From a bacterium (GTDB lineage: Bacteria; Deinococcota; Deinococci; Deinococcales; Deinococcaceae), in contig JAJZIR010000004.1 of assembly GCA_021810505.1 (NCBI GenBank), positions 1 to 64,000 of the forward strand: a stretch of DNA of 64,000 nucleotides, written 5' to 3'. Every line of letters starts with the position of its first letter. Within the stretch, counting starts at the first letter, position 1. Made by a program: the position numbers and the translations under genes. Below are positions 7,440 to 15,432 of this stretch, one piece after another. The notes below the pieces were generated by a model, which saw only the letters and a program-made list of their open reading frames with translations, searched no databases and was not told the origin of the DNA.

Positions 7440-8579
7440 GTGCAGCCACTCACCGCCGCTCAGCAACGCGTCCTAGGTCTGCTCCACCGCAGGGGCAGGT
7501 TGTCCCGGCGCGCGGTTGCCCGGCAGCTGGGGGTCAGCCCTTCGGGGATCACCGAGGCGGTGGCCGGCCTGATCGCCGCCGGAGCAGTCCAGGAAGTCGC
7601 TCGGCGCAACGGGCCGGTGGGGAGGCCCTCTACGCTTCTGGACATCAACGAGGAGTTCGTCTACGCCGTCGGCGTGACCCTGGCCGGCGACGCCCTGCAC
7701 CCGGTCCTCATCGATCTGGCCGGGAACTTGGTGGATGAGCTCGCCAGGCCGTTCCCCAGCTGCAGCGCAGTGGGCTGCGTCCTGGAGAGCACCCGGGACG
7801 CCGTCTGGGAGCTGCTGCGGAAGCACCAGACCTTAACCGAGCGGGTCTGCGGGATCGGGATCGGCCTGACCGGTCTGGTGGACGGGGCCAGCTCGCTCTG
7901 CCGCCTCTCAGTGCAGCTGGGCTGGCAAGATCTCGACCTCGCCCCGCTGCTCAAGCAGCACTTCGCGCTCCCGGTCTTCGTGAGCAACGACGCCAACGCC
8001 CTGGCCCAAGCCGAGCACCTCTTCGGGGTCGGGAGGGACGAAGACCACTTGGTCGTCATCAGCACCCACCACGGGATCGGCGCCGGCCTGATCACCCAGG
8101 GTAACCTCTACGAGGGAGCTTGGGGATCTGCCGGGGAGATCGGGCACTTCAGCGTAGCCGGCGTAGACCGGCCCTGCTCCTGCGGGAAGTCAGGCTGCTT
8201 GGAGACGGTGGCCTCGCCGAGAGCCATCTTGGCCGAGCTGGCCCGGAGCGCAAGGCCCATGACCATCGAGCAGGCCAGCGCGGCGCTGACCGCGGGCGAT
8301 CCGGAAGTCCGCCGGATCGCCGAGGAAGCCGCTAGCGCCCTGGGCCTGGCGGTCAGCTACATCGCCGCCCTAGTGAACCCAGGAGCCATCGTCCTGTGCG
8401 GCTCCCCGCTGCACTGCAACCCCATCTTCGTGGAAGCGTTCCGGAGAGCGGCGCTGGCCCACACGCTGCCGGCCATCCACCCCCACACCAAGATCCTGGT
8501 CGACGCTGCCAGCGACCGGATCTGGTCGCGGGGGGCCGCCAGCCTGGCCCTGCGCCGCTTTCTAGGGGAGGTCAGATGA
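7440..8579 (+). CDS. ROK-family transcriptional regulator
   Basis: The 379-residue protein has an N-terminal winged helix (about residues 5-60, LSRRAVARQLGVSPSGITEAV) fused to a ROK sugar-kinase-like domain. The zinc site characteristic of ROK proteins is present as CSCGKSGCLE, preceded by GAGLITQGNLYEGAWGSAGEIGH. Members such as NagC, Mlc and XylR are sugar-responsive repressors. The GTG start at 7440 is preferred because GGAGG (7431-7435) precedes it and a promoter occupies the upstream alternative start. It overlaps the next gene by ATGA and heads a six-gene sugar operon. The effector is probably a hexose or its derivative; this is not visible in the sequence. Confidence 0.88.
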   Translation: MQPLTAAQQRVLGLLHRRGRLSRRAVARQLGVSPSGITEAVAGLIAAGAVQEVARRNGPVGRPSTLLDINEEFVYAVGVTLAGDALHPVLIDLAGNLVDELARPFPSCSAVGCVLESTRDAVWELLRKHQTLTERVCGIGIGLTGLVDGASSLCRLSVQLGWQDLDLAPLLKQHFALPVFVSNDANALAQAEHLFGVGRDEDHLVVISTHHGIGAGLITQGNLYEGAWGSAGEIGHFSVAGVDRPCSCGKSGCLETVASPRAILAELARSARPMTIEQASAALTAGDPEVRRIAEEAASALGLAVSYIAALVNPGAIVLCGSPLHCNPIFVEAFRRAALAHTLPAIHPHTKILVDAASDRIWSRGAASLALRRFLGEVR

Positions 8580-9412
8580 ACAGCTTTTCGGTCAACGGTT
8601 GGGCTTTCCCCAGCGATTGGAGCTCGCAGCGCCGGCTGGAAGTGGCCAGCCGCTTGGGGTACCAGGGCGTGGAGCTCTGCCTGGAAGCGGAAGGGGAGTT
8701 CGGCTTGGAGCAGCCGCTCAGCGCGGTAGAGAAGCTGGGGCGGGCCGCCCGGGCCAACGGGCTGCAGGTGACCGGCCTAGCTTGCGGGCTGTACTGGCAG
8801 CACTCGCTCAGCGCCAGCAACCCGGCAGCCCGGGAGCGGGCCCTGGGCATCTTAAAAACCCAGGTCCGCTGGGCCGCTGCGCTCCAGGCTGAGGCCGCCC
8901 TGGTGGTCCCAGGTGCCGTCTTGGTGCCCTGGGACGCCCGCAGCGAGCTGGTGCGCTACCAAGACGTCGGGCAGAGGGTCGCGGACGCCATCCGCGCGGT
9001 CGCGCAGGAAGCGCGCAGCCTGGGGGTCCTGCTCTGCCTGGAGAACGTCTGGAACGGCTTCCTGCAGAGCCCCTTGGAGATGGCCGAGTTCATCGACCAG
9101 TTGGGGGAACCGGTACGGGCCTATTTCGACATCGGCAACGTGGTGCGAACCGGCTTCCCCGAGGACTGGATCCTCACTCTGGGGGCGCGGATCGCCAGGG
9201 TCCACGCCAAGGACTACCGCAGGAGCGCGGGCACCCTGGACGGCTTCGTCCCCCTGCTCGCCGGCGACGTGCATTGGGCGGGCGTTCGGGAAGCGCTCTT
9301 TCGGATAGGCTACCAGGGTCCTATCACCGCTGAGTACCTGCCGCCGTTCCGCGAGCACCCCGAGCTGCTGCTGCAGTCCACCCTGGCCAGCCTGAAGGCG
9401 GTCTTCGCGTGA
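8576..9412 (+). CDS. Sugar phosphate isomerase/epimerase, AP-endonuclease-2-type TIM barrel
   Basis: The 278-residue protein is a xylose-isomerase-like TIM barrel. Probable metal ligands are a Glu in LCLENVWNG, an Asp in AYFDIGNV, a His in RVHAKDY and a Glu in ITAEYLP, the arrangement seen in D-tagatose/D-psicose 3-epimerases and hexulose-phosphate isomerases. It starts at the ATG overlapping the ROK stop (ATGA) and overlaps the next gene by GTGA. Paired with a Gfo/Idh/MocA dehydrogenase and an ABC importer, it probably epimerises or isomerises an oxidised sugar, as in inositol-like or keto-sugar pathways. The exact substrate is unknown. Confidence 0.82.
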   Translation: MNSFSVNGWAFPSDWSSQRRLEVASRLGYQGVELCLEAEGEFGLEQPLSAVEKLGRAARANGLQVTGLACGLYWQHSLSASNPAARERALGILKTQVRWAAALQAEAALVVPGAVLVPWDARSELVRYQDVGQRVADAIRAVAQEARSLGVLLCLENVWNGFLQSPLEMAEFIDQLGEPVRAYFDIGNVVRTGFPEDWILTLGARIARVHAKDYRRSAGTLDGFVPLLAGDVHWAGVREALFRIGYQGPITAEYLPPFREHPELLLQSTLASLKAVFA

Positions 9413-10410
9413 AGCCCGCGGGGAGCCGTTCGGTCGGGTTGGTGGGGGCCGGATTCATCGGAGAGGTCCACGCCAAGGCCTGGCGGGCCCTCGGGGTGCC
9501 GCTCAAGATCTGCGAGGAGGACCCGGGGCGCAGCGCACGGCTGGCCGGCCAACTAGGAGCCGGACAGGCTAGCTGGGAGGAGCTCTTAGATGACCCCGAG
9601 GTCGCCACCATCGACCTATGCTTGCCCACCGATCTGCACCGCCGCTTCGCCGAGCAGGCTCTGGCCCGGGGCAAGCACGTCTTCTGCGAAAAGCCGGTGG
9701 CCTTGCGCACCGAAGACGCCGCCGCCATGGAGCAGGCCGCCCGGTCGGCAGGAAAGCTTCTGGGCATCGGCCACGTGCTGCACTTCTGGCCGGCCTACCG
9801 CTTCGCCCACCAGCTGGCCAGCAGCGGCCGCTACGGTGCGCCGCTGAGCCTGAGCGCCCGGCGGCTGGGCACTGCGGTCACCTGGTCGGCCGGCAACTGG
9901 ATGCAGGACCCAGCTCGCAGCGGCGGAGCGCTGTTCGACCTGCACATCCACGACCTGGACTTCGCGCTCTGGATCTTCGGTGCGCCTACAGAGGTCGGTG
10001 CGGCTGGCCGGCGCAGCTCCTCAGGCGCCTGGGACGCGGTGAACAGCCTGCTGCGCTTCGGCGAGAGAGGCTGTGCCAATTTGGAAGGCAGTTTGCTGCT
10101 GCCCCCATCCTTTCCCTTCACCATGGACTTCCGCTTAGACCTAGAAGGCGCCAGCCTCCTCTACCGCTTCCAGGCGGGGGCGAACTTGGGCGGAGCCAGC
10201 ACCGAGGAGTTGGTGCTCTACCCCAAGGAGGGCGCGGCCGAGCCGCAGGTGATCCCCGAGGGCGACCCCTACCTCCTCGAGCTGCAGAGCTTTCTGGCCG
10301 CCCAATCCGGGCCGGGCGAGGTGGTGACCGCGGCGGAGGCCGGTCTGGCCCTGCAGGTAGCCCAGGAGCTGCGCGCCGCCCTGGAGAGAGGGGGTGGAGC
10401 CATGGGTTAG
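9409..10410 (+). CDS. Gfo/Idh/MocA-family sugar oxidoreductase
   Basis: The 333-residue NAD(P)-dependent dehydrogenase has an N-terminal Rossmann fold with LVGAGFIGEVHAKA (residues about 11-24) and the family motif CEKPVA (Glu94-Lys95-Pro96), whose lysine is catalytic. The C-terminal alpha/beta domain carries DLHIHDLDFALWIFG, containing the conserved histidines. It begins with a GTG overlapping the upstream stop (GTGA). Such enzymes oxidise sugars, inositols or glycosides at a ring hydroxyl; together with the neighbouring epimerase it could process an imported sugar by transient oxidation. Substrate not determinable from sequence. Confidence 0.86.
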   Translation: MKPAGSRSVGLVGAGFIGEVHAKAWRALGVPLKICEEDPGRSARLAGQLGAGQASWEELLDDPEVATIDLCLPTDLHRRFAEQALARGKHVFCEKPVALRTEDAAAMEQAARSAGKLLGIGHVLHFWPAYRFAHQLASSGRYGAPLSLSARRLGTAVTWSAGNWMQDPARSGGALFDLHIHDLDFALWIFGAPTEVGAAGRRSSSGAWDAVNSLLRFGERGCANLEGSLLLPPSFPFTMDFRLDLEGASLLYRFQAGANLGGASTEELVLYPKEGAAEPQVIPEGDPYLLELQSFLAAQSGPGEVVTAAEAGLALQVAQELRAALERGGGAMG

Positions 10411-10463
10411 CGGCTGCCCGACCGACCCCCACCCACCCGAGCGATCTCATCTAGGAGGACAGC

Positions 10464-11702
10464 ATGCAAGGCAAAATCTACCTGCCAGGTCTCCTCGCCC
10501 TAGGGCTCCTCGCCGGCGCCGGCGCCGCTTCCGCCGCGACGGTCACGGTCCAGCTGGCCTATTACAGCAGCTTCACCAAGCCGTTCTTCCAGAAGATGGC
10601 CAAGGAATTCGAGGCCGCGCACCCCAGCGTCCACATCCAGATCCAGGAAGCCAACTGGAACAACCTGCACCAGGTGCTGCTGACCGACCTCTCCGGGAAT
10701 CAGGCCCCGGACCTCTCCATCATCGGGACCCGCTGGCTCCCCGAGTTCGTCTCCAGCAAGGTAGTCGAGCCGCTCAGCGGCCTGAGCAGCTCCTTCCTCA
10801 ATCAGTTCATCCCGGCCTTCCTCAAGCCCTCGACCCTGCAGGGCACTCTCTACGGCCTACCCTGGGCCGCCTCTGACCGGGCGCTGATCTACAACAAGGG
10901 CCTGTTCGCCAAGGCCGGTATCCAGAGCCCACCCAAGACCTGGGCGCAGCTGGAGCAAGACGCCGCCAAGCTCAGCAAGCTGCCCGGCGTCTACGGCTTC
11001 GGCCTGCAAGGTGGCCAGATCGAGACCGACGTCTACTACTACTACGCGCTGTGGGGAGCCGGCGGGAACCTGCTCACCCCTCAGGGTACCAGCGGCCTGG
11101 GTACTCCCGCCGCCTTGAAAGCGCTCAATTTCTACATGACCCTGATCAAGAAAGGCCTCACCGAACCCAACGTGACTGGAGTCTCGAGGGAGGACCTGCG
11201 GACCCTGTTCGTCCAGGGCCGCCTGGGCATGTTCATCTACCTGCCGCCGATCATCGGCTACATGAAGACCCACGCGCCAAATATCCATTACGGAATCTCG
11301 GCCATCCCAGCGCTCAGCCGGCCCAGCACCTACGCGGTCACCGACACCATCGCGATGTTCAAGCCCTCGGTGACCGGAGCCAGCGCAGCCGACGTGGCCG
11401 CCTCCAAGCAGTTCCTAGAGTTCCTCTACCAGACCAAGAACCGGGTCGCCTACAACAAGGGGGAGGGGTTCTTGCCGGTGGAGAAGGCGGTGGCAGCCGA
11501 TCCCTTCTTCAAGAACAACCCCAGGCTGAACGCCTTCGTGAAGCTGCTGCCCACCGCCCGCTTCGCACCGGTCATCCCGCAGTGGAGCCAGATCAGCAAC
11601 CTGACCATCAACATGCTGCAGTCGGTCTACCTGGGCAAGGAGATCCCCGCCCAGGCCCTGAAAGCCACCGCCCAGAAGATCGACAAGCTGCTGGGCAAGT
11701 GA
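10464..11702 (+). CDS. Sugar ABC transporter substrate-binding protein
   Basis: The 412-residue protein is a family 1 extracellular solute-binding protein. It has a signal peptide ending near ASA-AT (residue about 24) and begins its mature part with VTVQLAYYSSFTKPFFQKMAKEFEAAH, the usual first strand and helix. Other typical features are LPWAASDRALIYNK and PPKTWAQLEQDA. It captures a sugar, presumably a mannoside, xyloside or related oligomer, for the two permeases that follow. AGGAGG precedes the ATG. A short GAGGAG/CTCCTC stem lies in the 39-nt gap before the first permease gene. Confidence 0.9.
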   Translation: MQGKIYLPGLLALGLLAGAGAASAATVTVQLAYYSSFTKPFFQKMAKEFEAAHPSVHIQIQEANWNNLHQVLLTDLSGNQAPDLSIIGTRWLPEFVSSKVVEPLSGLSSSFLNQFIPAFLKPSTLQGTLYGLPWAASDRALIYNKGLFAKAGIQSPPKTWAQLEQDAAKLSKLPGVYGFGLQGGQIETDVYYYYALWGAGGNLLTPQGTSGLGTPAALKALNFYMTLIKKGLTEPNVTGVSREDLRTLFVQGRLGMFIYLPPIIGYMKTHAPNIHYGISAIPALSRPSTYAVTDTIAMFKPSVTGASAADVAASKQFLEFLYQTKNRVAYNKGEGFLPVEKAVAADPFFKNNPRLNAFVKLLPTARFAPVIPQWSQISNLTINMLQSVYLGKEIPAQALKATAQKIDKLLGK

Positions 11703-11741
11703 GGAGGGGGCTCCTCTAGTCCCGGAGGGAGGACCCAGGGA

Positions 11742-12635
11742 ATGCCCAAGCGCCGCCTGAGCAGTTCGGCACGCGAAGCCTGGCTGGCCTACGCGCTGCT
11801 GGCGCCGAGCCTGCTGCTGGTCCTCGCGGTGATCGCCTACCCGATCGGATACACCTTCGCCACGGCGCTATCGCACACCGACCAGATCGGGCGCCTGGCT
11901 GGTTTCGCCGGCCTACACAATTTCTTGGCTGTTTTCCGCCGCCAGGCTTTCCTGGCGGCGCTCAGCCGTACCGGCCTGTGGACGCTGTGGGTGGTCGGGC
12001 TCACCACCTTGATCTCGCTGGTCCTGGCCCTGATGCTCAGGGAGCGCTTCGCCGGCCGCAGCTTCTTTCGGGTGGTCTTGCTGCTACCCTGGGCTACCGC
12101 GGTGACCATGACCACCATCGCCTGGATGTGGGTGGTCAACGGCCAGATCGGCCTGGTCAGCGAGACCCTGCAGGCGCTGGGCTGGATCCGCGCCCCGCTG
12201 GGGCTTCTGGCCTACGCCTCCAGCGCCTTCGCCTTGGCCATCGCCATCGGGGTGCTGGTCTCGATCCCCTTCACTACCGCCGTCCTGCTCTCCGGCCTCA
12301 ACTCGATCCCCCAAGAGCTCTATGACGCCGGAAAGGTCGACGGCGCGACCGGCTGGAAGAGCTTTCGCTACCTCACCTACCCATTCCTCAGGCCCTTCGT
12401 GGGCATCACCGTCGTCCTTAACGTCATCTACGTGTTCAACTCCTTCCCGATCATCTGGACGCTGACCGGCGGCGGGCCAGCCGACGGGACTCAGGTACTG
12501 GTCACCTACCTCTACAAAGTCGCCTTCCAAGATAACCAGTTCGGTCAGGCGGCGGCTATCTCGGTGGTCTCCTTTCTGATCTTATTGGCCTTCAGCGTAG
12601 TCTTCTCGGTCCAGACCGTCCGGCGGGCAGACTGA
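11742..12635 (+). CDS. Sugar ABC transporter permease (MalF-type)
   Basis: The 297-residue integral membrane protein has six predicted hydrophobic segments. The cytoplasmic EAA loop, which contacts the ATPase, reads ELYDAGKVDGATGWKSFRYL followed by PFLRP. It forms a heterodimer with the next gene product. The next gene starts one base inside its stop codon (TGATG). No ATPase gene is present in the operon, so a shared MsmK/UgpC-type ATPase from elsewhere must energise it (inference). Confidence 0.9.
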   Translation: MPKRRLSSSAREAWLAYALLAPSLLLVLAVIAYPIGYTFATALSHTDQIGRLAGFAGLHNFLAVFRRQAFLAALSRTGLWTLWVVGLTTLISLVLALMLRERFAGRSFFRVVLLLPWATAVTMTTIAWMWVVNGQIGLVSETLQALGWIRAPLGLLAYASSAFALAIAIGVLVSIPFTTAVLLSGLNSIPQELYDAGKVDGATGWKSFRYLTYPFLRPFVGITVVLNVIYVFNSFPIIWTLTGGGPADGTQVLVTYLYKVAFQDNQFGQAAAISVVSFLILLAFSVVFSVQTVRRAD

Positions 12636-13459
12636 TGCGCCGCTGGATGGGAATACCCATCTACCTGGTCCTGAGCGTCTTGGCCTTGGTGATCCTGTTC
12701 CCCTACTTCGTCATGGCGATCACCGCGCTCAAGTCCAACACCCAGGTCTTCGCCTACCCGCCCAGTTGGCTGCCCCACCCGGTAGACCTGCGCAACTTCG
12801 TGGACCTCTTCGCCAAAGACGGGTTCGGCCGAGTGCTGCTGAACAGCTTGCTCGACTGCGGGGTGTCGACCATCCTGGCAGTCGTAGTGGCGATCCCAGC
12901 CAGCTACGCCATCTCCAGGCTGCGCTTCCCGCTCCGACGGGCGATGATCTACCTGTTCTTGGTCACCCAGATGTTCTCGCCGATCGTGATCATCGTGGGC
13001 CTGTTCCGGGTGATGGTGCTCTACCACCTGCTCAACAACCCGCTGTCGCTGATCCTGAGCTACGCCGCTTTCAACCTGGCCTTCAGCATCTGGATCCTAT
13101 CCAGTTTTTTCGATACCATCCCGGCAGCCATCGAGGAAGCGGCCTGGATCGATGGCTGCTCGCGCTGGCAAGGGGTGGTCCGCGTCTTCGTGCCGCTGGC
13201 CCTCCCGGGAATGTTGGTGGCTTGCATGTTCTCCTTCGTGGCGGCCTGGAACGACCTGGTCCTGGCCATGAGCTTCCTGCGCTCCTCCTCGCGCTTCACC
13301 GTCACGCTGCGCATCTTCAATCTGGTCAGCGGCCGCTACACCGTGGAGTGGCAGCTGGTGATGGCCGCGGTGGTGATCGCCACCATCCCGGTGGTGGTGA
13401 TGTTCGCCCTCATGCAGAAGCACCTAGTCCAGGGCTTCACCGCCGGCGCCGTCAAGTGA
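12635..13459 (+). CDS. Sugar ABC transporter permease (MalG-type)
   Basis: The 274-residue membrane protein has about six transmembrane segments and the EAA loop EEAAWIDGCSRWQGVVRVF, as in MalG partners of carbohydrate importers. It is the last gene of the ROK operon. Its 3' end overlaps the oppositely transcribed ATP-grasp gene by 36 bp (13424-13459), leaving no room for a terminator between them. Confidence 0.9.
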   Translation: MRRWMGIPIYLVLSVLALVILFPYFVMAITALKSNTQVFAYPPSWLPHPVDLRNFVDLFAKDGFGRVLLNSLLDCGVSTILAVVVAIPASYAISRLRFPLRRAMIYLFLVTQMFSPIVIIVGLFRVMVLYHLLNNPLSLILSYAAFNLAFSIWILSSFFDTIPAAIEEAAWIDGCSRWQGVVRVFVPLALPGMLVACMFSFVAAWNDLVLAMSFLRSSSRFTVTLRIFNLVSGRYTVEWQLVMAAVVIATIPVVVMFALMQKHLVQGFTAGAVK

Positions 13460-14485
13460 TTGGCGCTCCAGCGCCGCCCTAGTTGCCCGGGCGAGCGGCT
13501 TAAGGGCGGCGTCTGGAAAGGGGTAGACCGAGCTGACGTTGATCTCGCCGAGCCGGTAGCTATGCAGGCCATGGACCCGTGGTCCCAGCAGGAAATTCGC
13601 GTCCCAGATCAGCGGCAAATCACCTCTATCCAAACCCAGCAGCGGCCCCAGCTCAGGAAGCCACTCCCGTCCCATTTGGGCACGCAAGGCTTGGAAAGAT
13701 GCCTCCTGAGCGTCATAGTAGACCCGCTTGGTCAGCAGAGGTACGGTCCCGTCCGGACCAGGGGGACAGAGAGCATTGACGGCTTGCGCGCCAAAGCCGA
13801 CCACTTGGTCTCGGACCAGGTAGCAGCGCACCGTCCCCTCGGCGATACGCTCCTGGAAAGCTTGATCGATGATGCGCCCGGAAGCTTTCAGATAAGGAGC
13901 CAGCAGCGCGAGCAGCTGCTCTAGGGTCAGGGTCAGCTCCAAAGAGCCCGAAGCGGCGTGGCGAACGAGCCAGGCGCCTCCGACTCGCTGCACCCTAAAG
14001 ACACCGTGACCATCGTTCCCGCCCAGCTGCTTGAAGACCCTGGCCTCCGGCCCGGCCTCTTCCAAAGCCGCCCGCAGCTCGGCTAGGCCGGTGTACATCT
14101 TGACGTCGGCTGACCAGCTCATCCGCCGGGTATCGAAGAGAACCTGTTTAGTACCCAGCTGGGAGATCGTCTGAGGATGCGCGCTGACCAGGACGCCGCG
14201 ATCAGATACCCGGCGGAGCAGCGCGTTCAGCTGCGCCCGGGTCTTGCCCGCCTGGACCGGATTGACCCAGACCAAGGCGACCTGGACCGATGACAGCTGC
14301 TGCTCGACTTCTTCGGCGACCTGCTCGTCATAAATGCAGGCCTCCACACCTAACCCCTCGTCGCGGAGGGCTGCCGCTAGGGCTGCAAACCGGCTGCCTG
14401 CTAGGTCGGGGTGACGGCGAGCTTCTGGCTGATCTCTACCGATTCCTTCACGGATCGGCGGGGCAAGGCAGCCGCAGCGGGTTAT
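13424..14485 (-). CDS. Cj0069-like ATP-grasp family protein, unusual start
   Basis: The product of about 353 residues looks like the Cj0069 family of ATP-grasp proteins (glutathione-synthetase-like fold, no established reaction). Matching parts are DLAGSRFAALAAAL, ALVWVNPVQAGKTRAQLNALLR, GVLVSAHPQTISQLGTKQVL, FKQLGGNDGHGVF and the C-terminal GEINVSSVYPFP. The frame has no ATG, GTG or TTG near the expected N terminus. The best-placed candidate is an ATA at 14485-14483 overlapping the acetamidase TAA stop, in the position where ATGA overlaps occur elsewhere here. Either a rare start codon is used, a point change destroyed it, or a small frameshift is present. The 3' end overlaps the convergent permease gene. 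Confidence 0.68.
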   Translation of the reverse strand: MTRCGCLAPPIREGIGRDQPEARRHPDLAGSRFAALAAALRDEGLGVEACIYDEQVAEEVEQQLSSVQVALVWVNPVQAGKTRAQLNALLRRVSDRGVLVSAHPQTISQLGTKQVLFDTRRMSWSADVKMYTGLAELRAALEEAGPEARVFKQLGGNDGHGVFRVQRVGGAWLVRHAASGSLELTLTLEQLLALLAPYLKASGRIIDQAFQERIAEGTVRCYLVRDQVVGFGAQAVNALCPPGPDGTVPLLTKRVYYDAQEASFQALRAQMGREWLPELGPLLGLDRGDLPLIWDANFLLGPRVHGLHSYRLGEINVSSVYPFPDAALKPLARATRAALERQSLDGAGGEALD

Positions 14486-15423
14486 CCGTGCGCGGGCGAT
14501 CCTAGAAAAGGCTCCAAAGTGGCGTGCACGCCCCAGACTAGGTTCGCTACCTGGGTCACCCGCAAGCCGACCGAGGGGCTGGCTAGAGCCAAGGCGACGC
14601 TTTGCGTCACCCCGTACTTCTGACAGATCCAATCCAGCATCGCCGCAGTAGCCTGCACGCTCGCCGCGTTCAGGTCCTCGGAGAGGCCAAAAGTGATGTA
14701 GGCGGGCGCGCCAGGAGCCCTCGGTACCTCGGCCCGGGGAAACGGCCTCTGGGGAACGGGATGCAGGGTCAAGCGCAGCGCCGCGCGCATAGGGCACTCG
14801 ATCGCCGTCCCGCTCAACTCCCCATCCCCCTGGGCAGCATGGCCGTCCCCCACCGAGAGCAGAGCCCCTGTCCTAGCGACAGGGAGGAATAGCTTGCTAC
14901 CAGCTACCAGCTCGCGGCAGTCTAGGTTGCCCCCTACCGACCTAGGCGGCGTCGTGGAGTGCGGTCCCGGCTCAGCTGGGCAGAGGCCGATCCAGCCCAG
15001 GAAAGGGCAGATGGGCAACGAGAACCCCCGGCTACTGGCTAGCCCCGCCGCCGCGTCGATCTGCCAGGTCAGCAGCTCAGCCGCCTCCTGGCCGACCAGA
15101 CCCAGGGCGCGGTTGATCGGGGAGTCGAAGCCGCCGGCCCGGGTCCAACCCCAGCTACCCGGCTCCAAGCGCAGAACCTCGACCTCCAGTGCCATTCCCG
15201 GTTCTGCTCCTTGCACGGCGACCGGACCGATCAAGGCGTGGCCGGCCTGCCTAGCGGGGTGGCGGGAAGGTTCCTGGCCGTGGGCGGGAGCAGCTAAGTG
15301 CCAACCGGCATCGAGAAGATCGAACTCGATGGTATCCCCGGACTGGACAGTCAGGAGGGGGGCGCGCTCGGGGAGGATGGGGCCGTGCAGGGTGCTGGCG
15401 TCTGCTCCGATTCGGTAGTGCAT
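14482..15423 (-). CDS. Acetamidase/formamidase family protein
   Basis: The 313-residue protein belongs to the FmdA/AmdA acetamidase/formamidase family, zinc-dependent enzymes that hydrolyse short aliphatic amides to acid and ammonia. Typical blocks are GHALIGPVAVQGAEPGMALEV, the central GGNLDCRELVAGS, and GDGHAAQGDGELSGTAIE, which includes metal ligands. Length is normal for the short bacterial branch. It starts 9 nt after the helicase stop, so it is the third gene of the minus-strand operon that begins at 19130. A link to the helicase is not obvious; it may simply be read through. Confidence 0.85.
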   Translation of the reverse strand: MHYRIGADASTLHGPILPERAPLLTVQSGDTIEFDLLDAGWHLAAPAHGQEPSRHPARQAGHALIGPVAVQGAEPGMALEVEVLRLEPGSWGWTRAGGFDSPINRALGLVGQEAAELLTWQIDAAAGLASSRGFSLPICPFLGWIGLCPAEPGPHSTTPPRSVGGNLDCRELVAGSKLFLPVARTGALLSVGDGHAAQGDGELSGTAIECPMRAALRLTLHPVPQRPFPRAEVPRAPGAPAYITFGLSEDLNAASVQATAAMLDWICQKYGVTQSVALALASPSVGLRVTQVANLVWGVHATLEPFLGSPAHG

Positions 15424-15432
15424 CGCGTCACC

